From Rheum nobile (taxonomy: Eukaryota; Streptophyta; Magnoliopsida; Caryophyllales; Polygonaceae), in the NCBI GenBank assembly GCA_027886185.1, contig WOAB01000476.1, positions 6,510,001 to 6,574,000 on the forward strand: a stretch of 64,000 nucleotides of DNA. Direction: 5' to 3'. A model generated the notes under the pieces. That model was given only the letters and a program-made list of their open reading frames with translations, ran no database searches and was not told the DNA's origin. The translations under genes were made by a program, and so were the position numbers. Of this stretch, positions 1 to 10,956 are shown in pieces (position 1 is the first letter of the stretch; every line of letters starts with the position of its first letter).

Positions 1-672
1 AAGATAAAAATAAAAATAAATTTATCTTTTTCTAAAAATAAATTTTTACAGCTTTATAATATATTTATAATACTTTTTAAAAGATGATATTTCTATAAAT
101 GGGTTTTGAAATTCTGATAGTTTTTGCTAAAGCTTTTACAAATAATTGATAGGTGTTGTTTCCAACACAGTGAAATATGTTGGCGCGCTAGTCATTGCTA
201 ATGCTTCTACAAATAATTGGTAGGTGTTGTTTCCAACACAGTGAAATATATTGGCGCGCTAGTCATCGTCTCGTAGTGCACGTATCATACATGATAATTG
301 AGAGCAGAAGTTTTTTTCAAAACGACAATATTGATATATACAGATACAAGGAACACTTGTAATTTTTTCCAAGTGTACTATTTAACTAAACAACACCCTC
401 TTTGTATTGTCATGGTCTACCAAATTTATCAAACTTCATCACAACAGCTTTCCTAAATATATATTAACAACGCTGTATGTAATTGCAAAATCCCAACAAA
501 TTAAACTCTTGTAACTTATTTGTATGATTATTGATTGAATAGAAATTATTAAGACATAAGAAATTTGGTTTAGCTTCGAACGAGTTTGAAGAAAAGCTCT
601 ATAGATAGATTTGAAGAAATCTAACCAGGAATATTGTTATTTTTATCTTTCTATAACTGTTTATATTTTTTT
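1..672. other. AT-rich non-coding DNA
   Basis: No coding region, RNA gene or transposon end is recognisable apart from the 71-bp tandem repeat listed separately. The stretch is strongly AT-rich with many poly-A and poly-T runs. Confidence 0.6.
126..267. repeat. Two-copy 71-bp tandem repeat
   Basis: Copy 1 is 126-196 and copy 2 is 197-267. Both start with GCTAA, contain the word TAGGTGTTGTTTCCAACACA and end with GGCGCGCTAGTCAT. They differ at only a few bases. The unit contains a short inverted word (GTGTTG/CAACAC), so each copy could fold into a small stem. Confidence 0.85.
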
Positions 673-1194
673 GGGAAATTCTTGTTGGTGCTCCTAAATT
701 TAGGGTTATTTCTATTGGTATTCCACGTTCAAGTTTTTTCCAGTTGGTACTCCAAAGGTTTTGATTTGTTCGCTTTATAATTGAAAATTTTCATATCCGT
801 GTCATTTCGGTTCGAATTTATCAAATCGAAGTTCATTATTATGTTTATTGACCTCAACTTAGTAGGATTTGACTTCTAAAACAATCAAATCTATACTTGA
901 ACCATTCCGATTTGAATTCTTAAGGTCAGAAACGGGTTGTTACTGCGGAATTCAAATCGACATGGTTCGGACATGGGTTTGGGTATTTTACGAGTCAAAT
1001 CTTACTAATTTGAGGGCGAAGAACACAATGGTGGAATTGGATATAATCAATTTGAACTGGAATGGTACAAACATGAAAAAGCTTGGTTACGAACCAAACA
1101 AACCCAAACCTTAATGACACCAACCAGAAATAATGTAATCGTGGGACACCAACAAGAATAACCTTAAACTCAGGGACACCAACACGAATTTCCC
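673..1194. mobile_element. Mutator-like MITE with long terminal inverted repeats
   Basis: The left end, starting GGGAAATTCTTGTTGGTG, and the right end, finishing ACCAACACGAATTTCCC, are inverted copies of each other. The match continues imperfectly for roughly 80-105 bp inward on each side. The flanks are 9-bp near-identical direct repeats, TATTTTTTT at 664-672 and TACTTTTTT at 1195-1203. Long inverted repeats with a 9-bp target duplication are typical of Mutator-like elements. No transposase is encoded. The short open frame at 869-1114 lies inside the element and matches nothing I know. The AT-rich flanks make the duplication weaker evidence than the inverted repeats. Confidence 0.75.
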
Positions 1195-1329
1195 TACTTT
1201 TTTCTTTTAATTTTTTTTACACATTTTATCTTTTTATTATAGGCTCTTGGAATCCATCTGTACAGTTCTTTTAAAATTTCACGAAAACAAGATCGAAAAA
1301 ATTGAAATTGGTAAAAGCAGACATGTGAG

Positions 1330-2182
1330 TAGGGGTGAGCAAACGGATATATTTGATCCGGTTCGGTCTGGTATGTCGGAAATCCGGTAAAAAATATTCA
1401 CAAAACTCCTATCCGTATCCGGTAAATATTATCCGGATCGGATCGGATATTCGACTCGGATATCCAAATTATCCGATTACTAGAAAACCTATTAAAAATT
1501 AAATCAAAATATTAATTTTTCTAATTCAATCATAACTAACAATTCGTAAAGTGTAAACTAAATGTCAAATATCAACACCATTTGCAAGTCCCTGTAATTT
1601 TTTTAAACAATTAAACTTGTCAACCTTTTCAAATTGAGAATCATAAACGTATATATTATATAATAAGAGGAATTTGCAAGTATATATAAAGTTGTAACTT
1701 TAACTTATATAATCAAAATTCAAATCAATGATGAACAATCAGTCTTGACAAATAAAAATTGCTCTGTTTAGTGAGGCGATAATTAGTACATGAATTATTG
1801 ATTTTGGGTTTTAATTTTATAAGAATAATAATCAAGGTTGTTTTTTAATTAAAAAGAATAAAATAAGGAATGTTGTATTGGAGAATTGAAGTTAGTTTAA
1901 TTACTTAAAAATGTACAAGCACCATTTTGAAATCATCTAAACTAATTAAACATTGTATACTAGTTATAAAAACATAGATATTATATATTAAAAGTACCGG
2001 ATTCCCGGATATCCGATAAGCAAAATATCCCGATCCGTATCCGGTCCAAGTATCCGGAAAAATTTACCCGGATCGGATCGGATTCGGATAAAAATTAAAC
2101 GGATATTTTCGGATACGGACTTTTAGGATTCGGATTGGTGGGTTATCGGATCGGCCGGATCAGATATTTTTGCTCACCCCTA
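1330..2182. mobile_element. Non-autonomous hAT-like DNA transposon
   Basis: The left end TAGGGGTGAGCAAA is the exact inverse of the right end TTTGCTCACCCCTA. It is bounded by a perfect 8-bp direct duplication, CATGTGAG, at 1322-1329 and 2183-2190. An 8-bp duplication with short inverted ends is diagnostic of the hAT superfamily. Both subterminal regions (about 1350-1480 and 1990-2170) are crowded with ATCCGG, CGGAT and GGATCGGATCGG words in both orientations. In hAT elements, clusters like this serve as transposase binding sites. The centre is AT-rich and encodes no transposase, so it would need one supplied in trans. Confidence 0.9.
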
Positions 2183-2600
2183 CATGTGAGGATGCCGGAG
2201 AGTATATCTATTCAAAGCAAAGAGCCAAAGAGTATAGTGTTCTATAGTTCCATAAAAGATAAGGTCGTGTACAGTAGGTTAGTGATAATGCCATGTTCCA
2301 TGAGCATTTAATCTTGGAAGATTTCAAACATATTCTCCATCTTTTATTCTTTTGCTAACATATAATTTAGTAGTAGCGACTAGCGAGTAAGAAAATATAC
2401 ATGGGCTGATTTGGCACTTAAAAGGACAGAAGTAGTTCAATTCAATGGCAAACAAGATATATGTATCGATACCTCTCTCTAAACTTTCCCTCTGTTTTCC
2501 TTTCTTCTGGTGTTTTCCAACATCTGCTCTTCTGTATAGCTTATTCTTATTCTCTTCTTTTTTCTTTGATCTTATCTTCAACCCAAAATATGATACTAAC
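2183..2600. other. Unique DNA upstream of Tat-1, pyrimidine-rich
   Basis: This is the left flank of Tat-1 and ends in the target duplication CTAAC (2596-2600). Positions 2460-2580 are rich in C and T. An open frame from 2445 runs to the duplication and, if Tat-1 is removed, continues in phase into 11629-11850. No known domain is visible, so it is not called as a gene. Confidence 0.4.
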
Positions 2601-3231
2601 TGTTTTGGGGCGAAAAGATCAATCGACCTAAATCGCCTTAGACGGGATAACGAGTTGATCGGGTAAAATACAATAAATCCAAACCAAATGAGCAATGAAC
2701 TACGTATAATATAGGAGCAAGATTTATATGATAATATATTGATTATTATGACTAAAACGAGACAAAGTGCAACTTATCCTGTAGATACAAGAGTCGGATC
2801 TTGTATGACCGGCTAATCTAGCATCCGTTCCTTGGTGGTCGAATGTTGTTGCTAAAAGAGCTAAATGAGACTAAGTAAGTTTTTCAAGCCTTTTCAAAGT
2901 AAAGATAACGAGTATCCGTATGTCTTGTGTTGATGTCCCCTTCTTAGCCTCTTCGTACCCTATTTATGGGTTCTTCCTCTTTACCGTTTTTGCGAGATCT
3001 TTCCTTTATTCGTGAGCATAATCTCCGGGATCTTCTCATTAATGACACCTCTAATCTTGCACTTAAGTTGGCTGTCGTTGCTAAGGATCAAGCAATTATG
3101 GCGTCGGCGAAATATTCGGGATCGGTCGGGTCTGTGCATTGATGAGCGTCTGACGCCTCTCTCCAAACTTCTTGGTCCATTTCTCAGATAAGGCGGCCCA
3201 ATCTGTTAGGCGGAGCTCCCTGGGCCCAACA
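2601..3231 (-). repeat. Tat-1 3' LTR
   Basis: Matches 10978-11623 along its length with scattered substitutions and small indels. On the plus strand it starts TGTTTTGGGGCG and ends TGGGCCCAACA. The bases just outside, at 3232-3245, read on the minus strand as a short purine-rich stretch that is the likely polypurine tract. Confidence 0.9.
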
Positions 3232-3521
3232 ATAGCCCCAAGTCGTTTTGGGCTCAAGGTAGCTATGGGCGGGAACCAAGACGACTTCCATTCTGCACGA
3301 TCTCCACCATCAGTTCTAGCGCGACATGCGAGGGTTGACGTGGCGACGATCATGCGGCATGATGGGACAGCCTAAGCCTCTAGCTTTCCCTCCATAAATT
3401 CGATGCAAACCGGTAGGCTTTTTCATCTTCTTTCTTCTGATCTCTTTGCGTTTCTTGCTTTGGTAAGTTTTCAGATCTTGTCAAGATTGCTTTCTGATTT
3501 CCTCCTCTTTCCATTTTAGAT

Positions 3522-5393
3522 ATGGTTTTCAGTAGCTCTGCCGAATCGTCTGCTACTCGTTCGAGCAAAAACGACGATTCCCCCCTTTTCTTGTTGAAGG
3601 AGGCTGACGCCCTAACGGGGACACTAACGGAGGCAGAGCTAGAGCAAATTCTTCAGGTCGGCGGTTTCCCACCAGAGACGATTGCGAGGCTTCCGCATTC
3701 GGATGAGAGGGAAGACGCCATATATGAGGGGTGGATCTGCTTTTATGCTTATCCATTTCGGATCGGGCACAAATTTCCGTTCACTCCCCTTGTTCATGAT
3801 TTCCTGGTGACTCTGGCGCTTGCGCCGTGTCAAGTCATGCCACAGGCATGGCGGGTTCTTAGGGTTTTGGATCTTTTGAACTCGGAGTCGGGGGTTGGCT
3901 TTGATTTTGATGCTTTGTGGTACAACTATGCCTTGGGATCGAAGAGCTCTTCCCGGGTTCAATTGCATAGGCGTCAGGGTCGGAAGCCGCTGGTGTCGAA
4001 CCTGGATGTAAACGACTGTGGATGGGGGTCGAAATTCTTCTTCGTCGAGCGGTCGTCTTTGGAAAAGGGGGGTGATTGTTCGTTCTTGCTGACAGAGTGG
4101 CGGGTCGAAAGTATGCACCTTTCTCTTGTTTTTGTTTTGTCGGATATGTTTTAACTTCTTTCTTACCTCTTTTTTTATGCAGTCCCTAAACTTGAGGACC
4201 TGGAAGTTGATGCTAAATCGGAGAATCTAACGAATATTCTTCTCGAAATTCCATTGGCGGAGCAAAAATTCGTGAATGTCAACTTACTTTCTACCGGTTT
4301 GATGGCTCAAGACACTATGTCGGCTCCTTCATCCTCTCATGTCAGGCGTAAGTCTTCTGTTTGGGTCGCTTGTGTTTCTGTTTACATGTCATATTCTTTA
4401 TGTTTTGTCTGGTGTGACAGCGTCTCGTGTTGGTCGATCGAGTGCTCGTTTGAAGGGTGTGTCTGGGAAAGGTTTGATCGAACATAAGTTGGCGGCGGCC
4501 TGAGCTCTGTCGAGTAAGTCGACACCTGTCAAATCTTTTCCCCCACCGAAGGTTGGCGACAAGAGAAAAGCAGTCGCTTCCTCTGATGTTGAGAAGACTA
4601 TTTCGGACGTTCCGAAAAAGAAATCGGATATCCCTCCTAGCGTCGAGAAGATTGATCTAGTCGGGCGGTCAATCCCTGATTTGTTCCAGGTCCAAGACCC
4701 GACTTTGAAATCTGAAGTCGATGGGATCTCGCCTCTGGACTGTATTGGCGAGGCCGGTTGTTCCGCTTGGAAGGTATGTTTTTTGTCAAGTCTTGTCTCT
4801 TTTCTTGATTTTTCCACTGGGTGAGTTTTCACATGTCTTTTCTTTGTTTTGCGTTTTCTAGACCTTTCAGTTTCTCTTGGGTGCCTACTCTGGTGTGAAG
4901 GAGATGGTCTCCAAAGCTGAGGAGAGGGCTGCCAGATCGGAATCCGACTTGGCGGCGTTGAAGACCAAAGTGAAGGGGGCTGAGAGTCGTCTGAAGGATG
5001 CCGAGCGTCGCTTTGCGGGAGAGCTGAAGGCTTGTCAAGACGAGCTAGAGTGTTGTCGGACAAAACTCGACGAAAGTCGAGTCGGAGTCGAGGAGAAGGT
5101 CAAGCAAGCTAGGATCGATGCCGCGTGTCGAAATGGTCGAGGAGTTTGAAGAGGGCAAGCACGAGGCCTGGGACTTGAAGACGGAGAAAGGCAATATGGA
5201 TACCTTGTTTCATAAGGGGAATCCGGGGGTGGAGCTGTTTCGACTTGCCAGTATCGAAGAGGAATTTCCTGACGAGAGTGCCGGTGAAGACGAAGTCCAT
5301 TCTGGTGATGCTACTCCTGTCGTGCCGTCCGAGCCCCAGCCTTTGTCCGACCCGGCTCCCGCCAAAGGTAATGATGCGACTCTAGTTTCCTAG
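3522..5393 (+). pseudogene. Tat-1 antisense extra gene (putative gypsy-type transposon protein), spliced
   Basis: This gene runs against gag-pol, and its 3' end faces the integrase gene. The N-terminal ~200 residues resemble the plant 'putative gypsy type transposon' family (Pfam PF04195, from memory), with conserved words such as GWICF, PFRIGH, FDALWY and RFFFVE-like stretches. The C-terminal part is a charged coiled coil. The frame only makes sense if three GT-AG introns are removed: 4111-4182, 4348-4420 and 4774-4861. The same junctions occur in the Tat-2 copy. An in-frame TGA near 4501 in exon 3 and a frameshift near 5130 break the gene. The start at 3522 matches the aligned starts of the Tat-2 and Tat-3 copies. 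The protein's role is unknown. Confidence 0.72.
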
Positions 5394-6107
5394 TTCTGCT
5401 TCTTTTTTATGAATCTTATATAGATGACTTGTGGTCCCACCTGCTTGTGGGTGAAGTACTTGTTGGTTTGGCGACCCGTCCACCATCGCGGGTGGCATGA
5501 ATTGTTTTGTAGGGATGCTTGAAGTCCTACGTGTGTATAGGCAGACAATATGTTTTGGCGACCCGTCCACCATCGCGGGTCGCATGAATGTAAACAGAAT
5601 TAGACTCTCTTTATTATTGGCGTACTCTGTTTTACAAAGGATTGACCTTGTTCTACGTCTAAATGTTTGTCGGACTCTTTTTAGAAAATATAGTCTCGAT
5701 GCCTTTGACTTGTTTCAGATTTGCCTGTATGTGTCATGTAAGAAAAGGGAGGCCTGCAAGTATGTACATTTTTGTTTAGTCATGACTTGTATTATGCCGA
5801 GGAGGGGAGCAATATGTTTTTATTGCGTAAATGTAATAAGGTGTTGACCTTATGTGTTGGATAAGGCAGGAGGTGTGCCGGCGTGCCTCTGGTATTCATC
5901 TCCTCGTGTTCCGATCGATCGTGTAAATGTGATGTAAGCGCTTTTTGTGTGTGACTGGATCCAGCTTGTCTTTGTGTTTTCCTGTACTCATGATCATAAG
6001 AACGTGTATTTGCTAGACGTAAGTGTTAGGTTCATGGAATAGAGCTGGGTCTTGACGACAAATAATATGTAAAACATGAGGGGGTTCTAGTGTCTTCCCA
6101 GATGAGG
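5394..6107. other. Tat-1 spacer between convergent antisense gene and integrase
   Basis: No coding frame is supported. The spacer lies between the 3' end of the antisense gene and the 3' end of pol. It contains the repeated hairpin described at 5471-5583; the rest is T-rich on the plus strand with no recognisable motif. Confidence 0.55.
5471..5583. repeat. Duplicated short hairpin in Tat-1
   Basis: Positions 5471-5496 and 5558-5583 carry nearly the same 26 bases, 87 bp apart. The second reads GCGACCCG, a ten-base loop, then its exact inverse complement around CGGGTCGC. The first has one arm altered (GGTGGC). Related copies lie at the equivalent place in Tat-2 (15550-15575) and Tat-3 (about 53090-53115). 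Confidence 0.75.
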
Positions 6108-7499
6108 TTAGAAGTGATATAGCTTTAGATGTGTGGCGTTCCAGCTTCTTGGGATTGGTTGTCCGTCTTTATCTTCTAGTTGATATGCCCCTTGTCCGAT
6201 TACTTCTTTTATGAGGTAGGGACCTTCCCATTGGGGTGCGAGCTTGCCGTCGGCCAGATCTTTGGTGTTCTGGAATGTCTTTCTGAGGACCCAATCACCA
6301 ACTTTGAAGACTTTGGCCTGGACGTTCTTGTTGTAACTTCTCGCGACTTGCTGCTGAAACCTGACCATCCTAATTCTAGCTTTTTCTCTAGTCTCGTCGA
6401 TCGTGTCTAAATTGTATGCCAGTTCGACGTCGTTTTGTTCATGCGTCTGGAGACCATAACGAGCTGTCGGGACTAGCAGTTCGGAGGGAATGACCGCTTC
6501 GCTTCCGTAGACGAGTGAGAACAGTGATTGTCCGGTTGCGTTCTTTGGAGTGGTCCTGTCAGACCAGAGGATGAGGGGAAGTTCATCCGCCCATTTTCCT
6601 TTAGCCCCTGTGAGGCGTTTCTTGAGGTTGTTGATGATGATTTTGTTACTAGACTCATATTGTCCATTGGATTGCGGGTATCGAGGAGTGGATGTGACCA
6701 GCTTGATGGTCCACTGGTCGCAGAAGGCTCGAGTCTTATGACTGATGAATTGGGAGCCATTGTCGCACACAATTTCTGATGGGACGCCAAATCTGCACAT
6801 GATATTGCGTTTTATAAATGAAATGACATGTTGATCTTTTACCTCTCGATATGCTTCTGCTTCGACCCATTTGGAAAAATAGTCTGTCATGGCGAGGAAG
6901 AAGACCCGTTGGCCCGATGCCGGTGGGAGTTTTCCGATGATGTCCATTCCCCATCTCATGAAGGGCCATGGTGCTAGAGTCGGATGGAGGAGCTCTGAGG
7001 GTTGATGCGGAACTGATGCATGTCGTTGACAGACGTCGCATTTCTTGGTGTACTCCATCACGTCTCTATTCATTGTGGGCCAGTAGTATCCCGTTCACAG
7101 GGCTTTCCCCGAGAGGCTTCGCCCTCCAGTGTGGTTGCCACACTCTCCTTCATGTAACGATTGTAAGATACGTTCGACCTCTGGAGTCTTGAGGCATCGT
7201 AGGAGTATCCCTGTGGCAGATCTTTTGAACAAGACATCACTTATAATGTCGAAGGAGAGAGCTTGTACCTTTAGCCTTTTTGCTTCTGTTTTGTCATTGG
7301 ACAGGATGCCGTTTTTTAGCCATTTGACGTAAGGTAGTGTCCAGTCGTTATGATTGTTGACAATGTCTTCTTTTGGCCGGTCGCCTACTTCCAATGCGAC
7401 AAGCTCTTCCAACGGTGTGCTCTGGTCCCTGGGTGTTTTTGTGACAACCGGTGTCGTGATGTGTGCCAGTGGGATGTTTGGGAATTCTTTCGGATCCAA
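6108..7499 (-). pseudogene. Tat-1 integrase (Ty3/gypsy pol), one internal stop
   Basis: Two open stretches, 7095-7499 and 6108-7073, are in the same frame and separated by a single TGA at 7095-7097. The zinc-binding part ends in CDVC. The catalytic core follows with the first Asp in MDIIG, the second in CDNGSQF and the Glu in GQYESSNK, so the DDE triad is present. The C-terminal region ends around WEGPYLIKEV and WNATHLKLYHF, as in other plant Ty3 integrases. The protein would insert element cDNA into the genome. It lies downstream of the second RNase H. The stop and the upstream frameshift mean no full-length polyprotein is made from this copy. Confidence 0.85.
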
Positions 7500-7572
7500 G
7501 GCGGACCCTAGGTTGGCTAGTGCGTTGGCCTGAGCGTTGAGATTTTCTGGGGACTTGTCTGATGTCGAATTT

Positions 7573-7905
7573 TCAGAATTGGTTGATTAGTTTCTTGACC
7601 ACGTCCAGATAGGCTATCATTCTATCGTCTTTGGCGTTGTATGACCCTTGAATTTGATTTACGACCAGGAGGGAGTCATAAATGACTTCGATTTCTTGGA
7701 CTCCTAGGTCGTGTGCCAGGATGAGCCCAAATACGAGTGCTTCGTACTCAGCTTCGTTATTAGTTGCGTCCCATTCGCATCTTACGGCTTGGGCTATCTT
7801 GTCTCCGTGTGGCGATTTTAGCACGACCGCCAGTCCTGATCCCCTAGCGTTCGACGCTCCGTCAGTGTGAAGTTCCCATTTACCTGTTTCTTCTGTCGCG
7901 AGCAA
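7573..7905 (-). pseudogene. Tat-1 second RNase H (plant/archaeal type)
   Basis: The fragment carries the three RNase H acid motifs: HTDGAS near its start, NNEAEYEAL in the middle and YDSLL further on. This is the extra RNase H typical of the Tat lineage, placed between the first RNase H and integrase; it degrades RNA in RNA-DNA hybrids during reverse transcription. It is in frame with the RT segment upstream except for one TAG at 7930-7932. It ends at a TGA followed by a frameshift, after which the expected link to integrase continues in another frame. Confidence 0.85.
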
Positions 7906-7929
7906 TTGTGTTGCTTCCTTGACGGCTTC

Positions 7930-9081
7930 CTATTCTAGGGTCGGACTAAAATCTGCCACAAAATCAGTCAATGCTTGGGACTTGATCGCCGTGCTAGGCT
8001 CATACTCAATCTCGTAACCACTAAGGTGTATGGCCCACTTAACCATTCGTCCTGTGAATTCTGGTTTCCTCATGATTGCTCTCATGGGATGGTTAGTGCG
8101 AACAATTATAGTATGTGATTCGAAATAGGGTTTAAGTTTATTCGACGCCATTACCAGTGCTAGGATGAGTTTTTCCAGTGACGAGTACCTTGTTTCCGCC
8201 GAAAGTAGCGTTCGACTGACGCAATAGATTGGCGACTGCTTACCGTCTTCTTCTCTGACCAGCACTGCACTCACTGCAGACTCCGACACTGCTAGGTACA
8301 ATAGTAGTGGCTCGTCGTCTTTAGGTTTTGCTAACAGTAGGGGGCTATCCAGGTACTTCTTCAGATCTTGAAATGCGGCTTCATGTTCTTCTGTCCATTG
8401 GAAGGACTTGTTCTTTCTGAGAGCGTCATGGAAAGGTTTGCATTTGTCCGACGACTTTGAGATGAACCTGTTTAGAGCTGCTATTCGACCTGTCAGCTTT
8501 TGTACGTCCTTGATGCATCGAGGAGATCGAAGGTTGATGATGGCCTTGACCTGTTCCGGACTGGCCTCTATTCCTCTTTGGGTCACCATGTACCCCAAGA
8601 ATTTCCCCGACGACACTCCAAAAGAGCATTTCGTAGGATTTAGTTTCATGTTATATCTTTTCAGTACCTCAAAGCCGTCGCGGAGGTGATCGATGTGGTC
8701 CCTCTTCTTTTTTGACTTGACCAGCATGTCATCTATGTAGACTTCCATTGTGTTCCCAATCTGATCTTTGAAAATCTTGTTGACCAGTCGTTGATACGTA
8801 GCCTCTGCATTTTTTAGTTCGAAGGGCATCACTTTATAACAATAAATACCTTGATTTGTGACGAACGCCGTTTTCTCTTGGTCTTCTGGTTCCATGAGGA
8901 TCTGATTGTAACCACTAAACGCGTCCATGAAGGATAGCATTTCGTGTCCTACTGTCGCGTCGACCATGGCGTCGATGTGAGGAAGTGGGAAGGAATCCTT
9001 GGGACATGCTTTGTTAAGGTCAGTGAAGTCGATGCAGAGGTTGGTCGAACTTCCTGTATCGATTAGTACTCTACGTATCAA
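7930..9081 (-). pseudogene. Tat-1 reverse transcriptase and first RNase H
   Basis: The first residues keep the protease active-site start LIDTGSSTNL, which jumps directly to CIDFTDLNKACPKDS of RT. Most of the protease and the RT N-terminus are therefore deleted. The RT core follows, with FSGYNQILM, MPFELKNAEATYQRL and the catalytic YIDDMLVKS. The first RNase H (LYLAVSESAVSAVL to YEPSTAIKSQALTDF) has lost typical acidic residues, as expected for a Tat element whose second RNase H takes over. Gag just upstream is in a different frame because of a one-base shift near 9090. Without a complete RT fingers region, this copy is unlikely to be active. Confidence 0.87.
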
Positions 9082-10921
9082 ACCGTTTCCAATAGAATAA
9101 AGAGATTACCAGACCGTCATGATGATCTCCCGACTCGTCGGTGTCGGATTCGTCAAAGGTGACCGTTGGGAGGTTAGAGACCTTGGGTCGCCTGAACTCT
9201 AGTATCTCGGGCCTGTTTCCTTTGCTCTCTCTTGCATGCCTTTTTGCTGCGGAGTATGTGTTTTCACATACGTCCGAGCCTCCTGAAATAGTATTGGTGA
9301 TTTTTGTATGGACAGGAGATGGGGGTTTATCGTGCTTTACCTGGTCTCGTCGTTCCATGGTGGCTTTGGCCCGTTCCGAGATCACGTCGCGCAAGAGACC
9401 TTGCGCAAGTAACCTAGTGACCTCTTTGCGTAGCGCGATGCATTCTTCTGTTGAGTGACCGTGGTCACCATGGAATTCACACCACCTGCTCATGTCCTTC
9501 TTGACGTCCGGTCTGTCGCTCTTTTGGGGCCATCTTACTTCTTTCCCATATTTGTCGAAACTCTTGACGAGTTCCGACACGGAAACATTGAAGTTAAAAG
9601 ATTGAACCCTGGGAGGCAGCGTCAGACTGTCTTTCCAGTCTTGAGACCTATCTTGGAAGGAGTTTACCTGACTTTGCGCGTCCCGAGCATGAGCGTACGG
9701 ATGATGGTGTCTGTCTCGACGATTGTCGAAAGAGGATTTGCGATCGGAATGGTTGGGTCCATGGGATGCCTTTTGTGATTCGCGATCTTCTTCCAAGCGC
9801 ACCTCAGCCATGGTCTTGGCTTGGACGTCTTCGAAGCTTCTGCACGGGTACTTGGTGATCTCGTTATAGAGATTGCTATCTTTGATCAAACCTTGTCTGA
9901 AGGCTTCGATGGAGGTGGTGACGTCGCAATGGGGGATCATGACCTTTTCATTGTTGTACCTGTTAAGATAGCTTCGGAGAGGTTCATTATACCTTTGGGT
10001 GATTCGATAGAGATCGCTCGACTGCCTTTCGAGTCTTCGACTGCTGGCGAATTGGACTTTAAATGAATTGACCAGATCCGCGAACGAGGTGATCGTACCC
10101 TGAGGCAAACGCATAAACCAAGTTAGTGCGGGACCCGCGAGAGTAGTGCCAAAACTTTTGCACATGATAGCCTCTCGTCCCTCCCTCGGAATAGATACAG
10201 TCATTATTTTTTGTTTATAGAGAGAGATATGATCGTCTGGATCGTTGGTGCCGTCGAAAGTCGTCATGCTAGGAAGGTTGAACTTCTTAGGGATCTCGAC
10301 TCTGGCGATTTCTTCGATGAACGAAGATTCTTCGTATCCATCTGATGCTTCTTTCTCGATTGGCTACAGAACTCCGGGAATTCTAGCGATGCGATCGTCG
10401 AGCGACTTCATATGCTGACTAAGCGTCTGTTGGACGAGAGCCAGGATATCGGGGGAATTGGTAACCTGTGGTTCGTCAATTCGGATTCCTGCTGACCCGA
10501 TCGGTGTATAGAAAGTAACATTATTAGTTGAAAATGGATTGACCAAAGGAGTCCGAGACGTACCAACAATATATCCGGGACGCCGGACGCTTGGACGAGC
10601 ACTTGTCTGGATCCAGAGACGTGTCTAGATGCTGCTATGGACGAGCACTTGTCTGGATCCAGAGACCATCGACTTTACCTGCGATCTAAGAGACTCATTT
10701 TCACAAGTTAGTTGTGCGATCTCGGCTTCAGATTAAGTGGACAGGGCAGCTAGAGCTTCGGTCTTCTGATGTTGCTGGGCGAGGTCCTCTTGGAGGGTGG
10801 TCACTTTTTGGGCAAGCTCTTGGAGTTGGTTCAGGGTTGGATTTTCGGTTGTGTTTTCTTGAGTTTGGGAGTCGTCTTCAAGGCGCGATTCCTCGATGTC
10901 GGTAGGTAGACTGATAGTCAT
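9071..10921 (-). pseudogene. Tat-1 Gag
   Basis: The main open stretch is 9071-10267, a retrotransposon Gag domain with GPALTWFMRLPQG, FADLVNSFKVQF and YNEPLRSYLNRY. Further along comes the single knuckle-like motif CEFHGDHGHSTEEC seen in Tat Gags. Upstream the frame can be followed through EIPKKFNLPS to a TAG near 10366 and on towards a likely start at 10921, where the N-terminus is a glutamine-rich coiled coil. Gag would form the virus-like particle that packages element RNA. The 3' end runs out of frame just before the protease motif. A short duplication at 10592-10666 also disturbs the leader part. Confidence 0.8.
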
Positions 10922-10956
10922 GGTTGGAGGATTTTTGAGATGGTGATCGTCCAGTT

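Noticed and set aside
869..1114. 81-codon open frame
   Set aside because: Lies inside the Mutator-like MITE, has no domain and includes part of the terminal inverted repeat.
2324..2695. 123-codon minus-strand frame
   Set aside because: Half of it is Tat-1 LTR sequence and the rest is low-complexity DNA. The same N-terminus appears in the other Tat-1 LTR.
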